Shown: piece after piece, positions 7,801-11,850 of the stretch
Layout of the letters: each line of letters starts with the position of its first letter
Numbering within the stretch: the first letter of the stretch is position 1
Origin: Goniomonas avonlea
Taxonomy: Eukaryota > Cryptophyceae > Goniomonadida > Goniomonadaceae
Direction: 5' to 3'
DNA length: 11,850 nt
NCBI GenBank assembly: GCA_003573635.1
Contig: QUTJ01031454.1
Span: 1-11,850, forward strand
Program-made: the position numbers and the translations under genes
Notes under the pieces: generated by a model
Told to the model about the DNA's origin: nothing
What the model saw: only the letters and a program-made list of their open reading frames with translations
Databases searched by the model: none

Positions 7801-8700
7801 GTTCATCAGTGGCTCTGAACAGTCTCAGGGAGCCTGGCAGGGAGGTCAGGGCCAGGGACAGGGGGGCCAAGGACAGGGCGGGCAAAACCGAGCAGCTTCC
7901 GGCGCTGGATTTGAGAGCGGCAACGCGGCCGGTGGTGAGGGCTTAGGCTCCGTGTTCCAAGACCAGCGCTTTGGGGGTGGTTTCGACTACGGCGTGGGCG
8001 CCGGGTTTGATGGTGGTGGTGTGTTTGATGCTTCCGGTTTCGGTGCTTCTGCCTTCAACGCTCAGCAGCTGAACATGGGTGGGTACGACGACGGCGGCCA
8101 GGAGTGGCCTGGCGCTGCTGGGGGAGGGAGCATGTTTGACCAGTCTGGCCTTGGGTTCCAGCAGGGCTCCTTCGACGAGCAGGTGTGTGCGCGCTCCACG
8201 TCTGTTCCTTGGTAATTTGTTTCTTTGAAAGTTGTACTTTTGCGTAATGACTTGTGCTTGCCGTTTCTATGTCTGGCTTGGTGACGGCATTGTGCCAGGG
8301 CAACTACATTGACGGTGGTGCGTACCAGCGCGGCTTGCCGCAGGGTTTCGGTGGCTTTGGCTCCTTCGACTCCATGCTCCCGCAGTACGGCGGAAACTTT
8401 GGCAACTTTGAGCCCCAGTTCGGCCTCTGCAAGATATGCGAGCAGCGTCCCATTGAAGTTGTGGTTGAGGTGCGCGCCTGCTTTGCGAAAGATGTGATTC
8501 GTGATTGTCACCCTTTCTCTCCCTCTCCCTGTCACTATCCTTGCCAGTCTAGAATACTGTATGGCCGCATCATACCGCGCTAACGCATTCCTCGACAGCC
8601 CTGTGGTCACCAGGCCATGTGTGTACAATGCGTGCAGGGGCTGACATTGTGTCCGCTATGTCGCACACAGCTCACTCGTGTGCGCCATGTGGACCAATGA
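1834..8700 (+). CDS. Giant ANK / UIM / tandem CCCH / LOTUS-like / DCD / RING protein, 16 exons
   Basis: Exons: 1834-1956, 2011-2150, 2201-2663, 2713-2883, 2933-3058, 3110-3391, 3442-3930, 4028-4101, 4324-4579, 4752-4877, 5007-5210, 5416-5685, 5740-6750, 6821-8182, 8299-8469 and 8599-8700. They total 5370 nt, giving 1789 residues plus TGA. All 15 junctions keep phase, 13 of them phase 0. Domain order: ankyrin repeats (16-165), unrecognised region (about 166-640), lysine-rich then acidic stretch (about 659-705), UIM (753-771), two CCCH fingers (859-923), LOTUS-like segment (957-1018), DCD (1234-1366), Q/G-rich low complexity (about 1370-1740), RING (1743-1777). By family knowledge CCCH pairs of this spacing bind AU-rich RNA, UIMs bind ubiquitin and RINGs recruit E2 enzymes, so an RNA-guided E3 ligase is inferred; probably cytosolic or in RNP granules, with no signal peptide or membrane segment. 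The start at 1834 has a favourable gccATG context, but an in-frame extension to an ATG at 1493 is possible. The longer introns at 4580-4751, 4878-5006 and 5211-5415 are where a two-gene split would be most plausible. Confidence 0.8.
1879..2432 (+). other. Ankyrin repeat domain, about five repeats
   Basis: Residues 16-165 of the large protein. Repeat hallmarks are the TPL motifs: TPLWWAATNGHIEAV, TPLHRAAFRGFVDVV, TPLHLAARGGKTEVV and GETPLLAAVN, each spaced about 33 residues apart and followed by a leucine-rich helix and a G-A turn. A degenerate first repeat (CARKGDLEGLQDAL) sits in exon 1. Two introns (1957-2010, 2151-2200) interrupt the array, and splicing restores the TPLHRAA motif exactly at the second junction. 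Ankyrin arrays mediate protein binding, here possibly substrate choice for the RING. Confidence 0.93.
4102..4323 (+). other. 222-bp intron that keeps frame and carries a GT/GC alternating tract
   Basis: The donor is gtgcgt after the codon bases CT; the acceptor is ctcgcgcag. Its length is a multiple of three and it has no in-frame stop, so retention would insert 74 mostly hydrophobic, cysteine- and valine-rich residues. Two nearly contiguous alternating purine-pyrimidine runs, 4239-4255 and 4256-4278, pass from GT to GC repeats. I call it an intron because of its GT-rich composition and because splicing joins a helical acidic segment smoothly. Confidence 0.7.
4429..4570 (+). other. Lysine-rich then acidic low-complexity segment
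   Basis: Residues about 659-705 of the large protein. A glutamate run is followed by a stretch dominated by lysine (4447-4491), then by an Asp/Glu/Ser-rich stretch. The preceding helix (RLFCAKLFEAYEANEKEK) and the charged run resemble the coiled, KKK-rich segments of NST1-like fungal proteins, but that likeness is only in style. The lysine run could serve as a nuclear or RNA-contact region, or simply as a charged linker. Confidence 0.75.
5013..5069 (+). other. Ubiquitin-interacting motif (UIM)
   Basis: Residues 753-771. Four glutamates (E753-E756) are followed by LEMAMAESLKE, with L760, A763, S767 and E770. This fits the published UIM pattern: acidic patch, hydrophobic, x2, Ala, x3, Ser, x2, acidic. 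It lies at the start of exon 11, so it also supports the acceptor choice at 5006. A UIM normally binds the Ile44 patch of ubiquitin and fits a protein that ends in a RING. A single UIM-like helix can arise by chance in charged helices. Confidence 0.7.
5518..5784 (+). other. Tandem CCCH zinc fingers, TTP/TIS11 type
   Basis: Finger 1: C859-x8-C868-x5-C874-x3-H878, led by YKTRLC. Finger 2: C904-x8-C913-x5-C919-x3-H923, led by YKTKLC. Both have exactly the tristetraprolin-family spacing and lead-in, and both contain CTFAHG. The linker between H878 and C904 is 25 residues, somewhat longer than usual in that family. The second finger is split by the 54-bp intron 5686-5739, and its cysteine spacing is correct only after splicing. 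Tristetraprolin-family pairs bind AU-rich elements in mRNA; both fingers keep an aromatic residue near the third ligand (Y870 in finger 1, F in CTFAH). Confidence 0.95.
5884..6069 (+). other. LOTUS / OST-HTH-like winged-helix segment
   Basis: Residues 957-1018. The pattern is a helix (VITGVMSILEGQG), then IWIAEVGVSLRQ, then YENFIKSVGGLKSFLERYP and a hydrophobic strand LFSLSG. The order helix, elg-like helix, 'G.. L..FL...P.LF.L' matches what I know of LOTUS domains, which bind RNA helicases or G-rich RNA. The assignment rests on pattern only; another small winged helix is possible. A highly charged Arg/Glu segment follows at 6130-6180. Confidence 0.6.
6715..7183 (+). other. DCD (Development and Cell Death) domain
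   Basis: Residues 1234-1366, split by the intron 6751-6820. The family's described motifs are all present in order: VFVCTANTYQECMDRKL at the start, LGLP for FGLP, ALFLFNF for LFL with RELHGIFVAAS, PFPAQLFF for PAQV, and KPIPE for PLxE, with LSKPEL near the end. DCD domains were first described in plants, in proteins linked to stress and programmed cell death; the biochemical role is poorly known. Its position between RNA-binding modules and a RING is unusual. Confidence 0.92.
6751..6820 (+). other. Non-canonical GC-AG intron inside the DCD domain
   Basis: The exon ends CAG, and the intron begins gcatgt and ends in a good acceptor (ttgtgcttcag). Using this GC donor joins TANTYQ directly to ECMDRKL, the DCD start. 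I found no nearby GT donor that keeps this conserved join. The intron is 70 bp and T-rich, and phase 0 like most others in the gene. Confidence 0.85.
7195..8380 (+). other. Prion-like Q-rich and G/F-rich low-complexity region
   Basis: Residues about 1370-1727. A Pro/Ala/Thr-rich segment leads to a 21-bp tandem duplication (7382-7426, ASFASVA twice), a glutamine tract with methionines at 7441-7560, then a long Gly/Phe/Gln/Ser/Asn segment with GQGQGGQGQGGQ at about 7849-7884 and scattered FG and FD motifs. The composition resembles the disordered domains that drive RNP-granule condensation. No fold is expected. Confidence 0.85.
8428..8661 (+). other. C-terminal RING finger
   Basis: Residues C1743-x2-C1746-x11-C1758-x1-H1760-x3-C1764-x2-C1767-x6-C1774-x2-C1777. 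This is the compact RING-HC pattern of C-terminal RINGs such as those in IAP and MEX3 proteins. It is split by the 129-bp intron 8470-8598; the eight ligands appear only after splicing. I1745 and the Pro before the last cysteine (CPLC) are the usual E2-contact positions, so ligase activity is plausible. Only 12 residues follow the last ligand. Confidence 0.93.
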
Positions 8701-9305
8701 GTGGCGGAGGGACGCCTGCTCGGGGGACGCCCTGAGCGGGTAGGAGTCCAGGCTGAGGTGCCAATGTAATCTTGGCCTGTTCTGGGATCTTTGCCATCTG
8801 CCGGCCCGCTTCGCTCGCGGTGCACGGTCTGTGGTCGTAATCTTCACACATTTATCAAGGATGTGGGCTTGAGGGCGGCGGATGCGGGTGTTGTCGTTTG
8901 TTATTGCGCCGACGCTGGCACTGCCTGCCTGCCCTTGGTCGCTCACAGCTCATGACCTGCGCTTTGACGGGTTCTTGTCATGGGAGCCATTGCCTGTCTC
9001 AAGGCATTGGCGACTGCGGTCTTGTATTGTTTGGACACAATTGTTCTTTGGACGCTGTTGATTGGACGGAGCCTGGGCTTAGGCGACGAAAGGATTTGGA
9101 TCTGTTGGGATGACGCTTTGCTACAATACTGGGAATCGAACGACTCATAACCGCTGCTGCTGCACTGAGACGCCTCTCGAAGGCAGCAACTCTTTTCCAT
9201 GGTTGGCCTCTATTTCACCGGTCCTTGCGTATGTGCGTTTGACTGCTTGCGTACGTACGCGCACTGTTTGACTGTCGATGGCCGATAGCGAACATGTGGC
9301 TGCGG

Positions 9306-9325
9306 TCGCTAAGGTTTCTTAGCGA
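9306..9325. other. Perfect 8-bp hairpin with GTTT loop
   Basis: TCGCTAAG (9306-9313), loop GTTT, and CTTAGCGA (9318-9325) are perfectly complementary. It lies 606 nt past the large gene's stop and about 227 nt past the FKBP stop on the other strand, so it could be transcribed in either 3' region. Function unknown. Confidence 0.8.
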
Positions 9326-9407
9326 ATTGTCGCCACCTTTCTAGCTCCTATTGCACGGGCTGCACAAGTGGCTCGTCTTGTCCCCATGCTGATTCATATC
9401 TTCTTAA

Positions 9408-9452
9408 ATCTGCAAGTTGGGGGATCTGTGCTGTTTGCTTGCAGATCTGCAA
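9408..9452. repeat. Inverted repeat overlapping a 14-bp palindrome
   Basis: ATCTGCAAG at 9408-9416 is inverted as CTTGCAGAT at 9438-9446, with a 21-nt loop. The right arm also sits in the perfect palindrome TTGCAGATCTGCAA (9439-9452), so two alternative foldings compete. It lies about 100 nt beyond the FKBP stop on the minus strand. Confidence 0.75.
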
Positions 9453-9551
9453 TACCGGGATCTGAAAACAGTTCATAATAGCTTCGGTTTACGAGCTTTC
9501 CGAAACATGATTGACATGAGGCAAAAATCATTGGAGGAATAGCACTCCAGC

Positions 9552-10330
9552 TCAAAGTTCGGATTTTCGCTTCCGCATTTTCGAAATACTCGTCACCTGC
9601 GATAGAAATCGAGTGATCGGGAGCACGGTTGAGTTAGACCAAGTGACGGTACCTCGATATCAAATTTAAGGTCTGCGTCTGGCTCGACTTCGCCGGCCCG
9701 GCTAGAGAACCCCTTCTCTCCAAAACCAAGTTTAGCCGGAATAAGCAATCGTCTTCTTTCACCGACGCAGGCCCCAATAAGACCCTGGTTCCAGCCAGGA
9801 ACCAGAGCGGCGTCTGTCCCAAGTTCGAATTTGAAAGGAATCGAACCAGTGAAAAACGAAGACGCGAACCTGCCAATGAGGTGAGTGACGAGCAGGGATC
9901 ACCGAATATAACGCACATTTTATCATCTTCCAGAGTCTTGCCAACATAATGGACCCGGATGTAGTCTCCCGTCTCTGCCTTTTTCTCGCAATCAGTGGAA
10001 TTGAAGGTAATGTTCACCACAAGGTCTGTCAATGCCGGTTGCGTCCGAACTCTCTTGACAGGATCCTTAGGTTTTGCTTTCAAAGCAGCCTTTAGTCGCT
10101 GCAGTTGAGCGATGGTCTCGTCGCACAGCTCGATAGCTTCTTGTTTTTTGTCTCCACCAATGGACACACTGAGGGCAAGCGGTGAGACAAAAGACAAAGG
10201 AGCCGGTCACAAACCTGACCCTCCCCAAGACTTGCTTAATTTCTGATATTAACTCGTCAGGACGAACTTTCTCACCGCAACAGAGAACGAGTAACAGGGA
10301 CAACGCAAAAATGCTCACAGCCCACCGCAT
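9552..10330 (-). CDS. ER-lumen FKBP-type peptidyl-prolyl cis-trans isomerase
   Basis: Exons in reading order: 10330-10215, 10168-9917, 9869-9653 and 9596-9552. These total 630 nt, giving 209 residues, with all phases consistent. Residues 1-19 form a signal peptide (MRWAVSIFALSLLLVLCCG). A helical, lysine-rich region follows (about 22-75), then two N-glycosylation sequons (NIT at 91, NST at 95) and the FKBP domain (about 99-196): GDYIRVHYVGKTLED, PFKFELG, LVPGWNQGL with W149, CVGERRRLLIP, LGFGEKG, and DADLKFDIEV. The last four residues are KSEL, a KDEL-like retrieval signal comparable to the RTEL end of human FKBP2. Signal peptide, sequons and tail together place it in the ER lumen, where it would assist folding of secretory proteins. 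Two active-site positions differ from FKBP12: A125 replaces the Asp of FDSS, and F172 replaces the Tyr of GYG. The N-terminal helical extension is longer than in short FKBP2 proteins. Confidence 0.92.
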
Positions 10331-10487
10331 GGCGAGAACTGAGTCGAAACGACACCGTCGACACGTCACGGTGTATATACATTTTTTAGGTCCTCGAGTT
10401 TGTTAATCAGTTTGTTTATTGGGACGCCATCCCGGTGGACTACTGGTGGCTTCTCCAGATACGAAATATTACTCTCCAAATTTCCGC
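10331..10487. promoter_or_regulatory. Short divergent promoter region, FKBP and FHA genes
   Basis: Only 157 bp separate the two start codons, so the promoters must overlap. A palindromic GTATATAC at 10373-10380 could act as a TATA-like element for the minus gene, about 43 nt before its ATG, and being palindromic it could serve either direction. An AT-rich stretch follows at 10381-10420. The assignment is by position and composition only. Confidence 0.45.
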
Positions 10488-11675
10488 ATGGCCGAGGTCG
10501 ATTCGTCATCGGATTCGGAGGGGGAGGTTCTTGAGCGACTGTTTGCTCCCGCCTCTTCAATCCCATGTGGTCACTTGCATCCAAGCCGTGCCGTCCTCAG
10601 GATGGAAGCCTCCATCCCTGGTGTTGGTATGCCAGAGCTTGTTCTCAGAGAGCGCAGCGCTGATTTCGGTCTCGCAGGCGACTTGCACCTGTGCCCTGAA
10701 TGTGTCCCCGATCGAATCTGGACAATTGGCAAGGGCGATTATTGCGGCGCAACTACGATTAGCTACGTGAGTGTGGAAGACGCACACTGTCAGCTCCGCC
10801 TGCGTCGCGACCTCTCTTGGTGTTTGAGGAGAGTAGGCACCCAGGGCACATTCCTGGGCGACAAGTACGTTGCTTTGCGACCACCACAAGCGATTGACTG
10901 TTTTATCAGGCCGAAACATGTTGTTCCTGAGACCTGGGTTGCTCTCAGTGCTGGTGATCGCCTTGTCTTGGATTGTGGGGAACAGTCGCTGGCGATGACG
11001 TTCCAGCATGGCTGCGGCCACACTGTCACCAGAGCCCTTTTGGTGTCACACCCTGATAATCCCACCAATAAGAGTCCTTCAACAATTGATCTGTGCCCTC
11101 TGTGCGCAAGCCATGGGTGGACGGTGGGTCGCTCAGCCTTCAAGAGTCAGATCCAAGTGTTCTCTGGGTCCATATCGTCGATACACTGTTCGGTAGAATC
11201 CTCACGGTTTTGGAGGCATACTTACGTTGTGTTATTTGGCAGCTGTCCTTGGTCGACGGTATCTTGTCGGTGCAAGACATGCAATCGAGATTTGGAACGT
11301 TCGTTGACGACAAACGTGTGTTGGACACCTCCATGACTCAGGTGCACACAGGAGGGCTAGAGAGTGTTTTGACGCTTGCGGAAACAGGTTCACACTGGAC
11401 AGACTCTGCGGTTTGGTTTATCTCTGAAATACACGCTCGAGCTCCTCCCACCTCGACCAGTGGTAAGTATCGCCCGCACATCAGCGCATCAGTCAGGGCT
11501 GACGATGTTGCAGGCAGGCACGGCCACTCGGTCTGTCAGCATGCTCCCCGACCCCGCCGTCTTGGATGAAACCTCGTTCCTTCGTCGGACCTCATCGCTG
11601 CCGAGCTACGGAACAAGTGCCGGCTCTCCTCCCGAGGTCCGACCTCCCTCCCTGGTCGTCGTATACAACGACTAG
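10488..11675 (+). CDS. Double FHA-domain protein with repeated CGH...CPxC motifs
   Basis: Exons: 10488-11192, 11243-11462 and 11518-11675. These total 1083 nt, giving 360 residues, in phase. The start is the first in-frame ATG, followed by an acidic Ser-rich head (AEVDSSSDSEGE). FHA domain 1 spans about 77-170 (IWTIGKGDY, DAHCQL, GTQGTFLGDKYV, LSAGDRLVL). FHA domain 2 spans about 209-290 (GWTVGRS, ISSIHCS, then DGILSVQDMQSRFGTF across the 50-bp intron 11193-11242, which splices exactly within the domain). FHA domains bind phosphothreonine. Domain 2 keeps G214-R215, S230 and H233; domain 1 has K82 for the Arg and E97 where the Ser is expected, so it may not bind phosphate. Before each domain lies a CGH (27-29, 176-178) and a CPxC (69-72, 203-206), a possible zinc site duplicated with the FHA. 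The tail is Ser/Pro-rich. Expected role: phospho-dependent signalling; partner unknown. The last acceptor has a competitor four bases upstream that would give a different, shorter tail ending at 11569. Confidence 0.85.
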
Positions 11676-11764
11676 AGGCGGATGGGAACGGAGGAGGCAG
11701 AGGAGGAGGAGGAGGAGGAGAGGAGGCGGAGGAGCAGGAGGGGGGGGGAGGAAGAGAGGGTGCG

Positions 11765-11767
<3 letters not shown>
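11676..11767. repeat. Purine-rich GGA/GAG tract after the FHA stop
   Basis: Almost pure G and A, made of imperfect GGA triplets, with a run of eight to nine G near 11742. It starts at the stop codon of the FHA gene and leads into the microsatellite. Such tracts can form triplex or G-quadruplex-like structures. Confidence 0.9.

Positions 11768-11850
<83 letters not shown>
11768..11850. repeat. (GA)n dinucleotide microsatellite to the window edge
   Basis: An uninterrupted GA/AG run of 83 nt, more than 41 units, that continues to the last base. It probably extends further or marks an assembly break. Confidence 0.98.

Larger units (their letters stand above)
8701..9551. other. Convergent intergenic region, no gene supported
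   Basis: This holds the 3' ends of two convergent genes. Short open frames exist on both strands, but none has splice logic, domain similarity or coding-like composition. No AATAAA was found near the plus-strand stop; a TGTAA occurs at 8765-8769, 65 nt after the stop, but I cannot show that it acts as a polyadenylation signal. Several perfect palindromes and a hairpin cluster in the right half (9249-9452). Confidence 0.65.

Noticed and set aside
8062-8628. 188-codon open frame on the minus strand.
   Set aside because: It covers the Gly-rich end and RING exons of the plus gene and has no coding signals of its own.
9128-9200. tRNA-like or SINE-like element on the minus strand, with a B-box match (GTTCGATTC, 9141-9133) and an A-box-like CTCAGTGCAG.
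   Set aside because: The spacing between the boxes is too short for an anticodon arm, the T-stem does not pair and there is no acceptor stem.
8943-9200. 85-codon ATG-started frame on the minus strand in the convergent region.
   Set aside because: Serine- and glutamine-rich without domain, splice partner or promoter support; length is within chance for this composition.
10419-10487. Upstream extension of the FHA gene.
   Set aside because: The frame is open but begins without an ATG; the first ATG at 10488 is followed by a normal-looking acidic head.
11768-11850. Telomeric repeat at the window end.
   Set aside because: A pure GA dinucleotide run is a microsatellite and does not match any known telomere unit.

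Overview
The window is nuclear DNA of an intron-rich eukaryote, most likely a protist. Nearly every gene is broken by short GT-AG introns, many of 41 to 56 bp, and exons join cleanly only when these are removed. The domains used (ankyrin, tandem CCCH zinc fingers, DCD, RING, ER FKBP, FHA) are eukaryotic. There are no bacterial operons or ribosome binding sites. I cannot name the lineage. All gene models below are hand-spliced from splice-site consensus, phase consistency and protein-family motifs.

Layout: (1) 223-1548, minus strand, a cupin-fold protein in at least 8 exons whose 3' end runs off the left edge; a 41-bp tandem repeat (72-224) lies just past its last visible exon. (2) 1549-1833, a head-to-head 5' region. 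(3) 1834-8700, plus strand, one very large gene of 16 exons and about 1789 codons. (4) 8701-9551, a convergent intergenic stretch with no gene I can support but a perfect hairpin. (5) 9552-10330, minus strand, a 4-exon ER-lumen FKBP-type peptidyl-prolyl isomerase with a signal peptide and a KDEL-like C-terminus. (6) 10331-10487, a short divergent promoter region. (7) 10488-11675, plus strand, a 3-exon protein with two FHA domains, each preceded by a CGH...CPxC cysteine/histidine motif. (8) 11676-11850, a purine-rich tract ending in a (GA)n microsatellite.

The outstanding item is the 1834-8700 gene. Spliced in consistent phase it gives one protein with ankyrin repeats, an unrecognised middle region, a lysine-rich then acidic segment, a consensus ubiquitin-interacting motif, two TTP-type CCCH zinc fingers, a LOTUS-like winged-helix segment, a DCD (Development and Cell Death) domain, a long Q- and G-rich low-complexity region, and a C-terminal RING finger. 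It looks like an RNA-binding, ubiquitin-binding E3 ubiquitin ligase with a prion-like linker. I know of no described protein with this combination. The genes show no sign of forming a shared pathway; their proximity looks like ordinary compact-genome packing.
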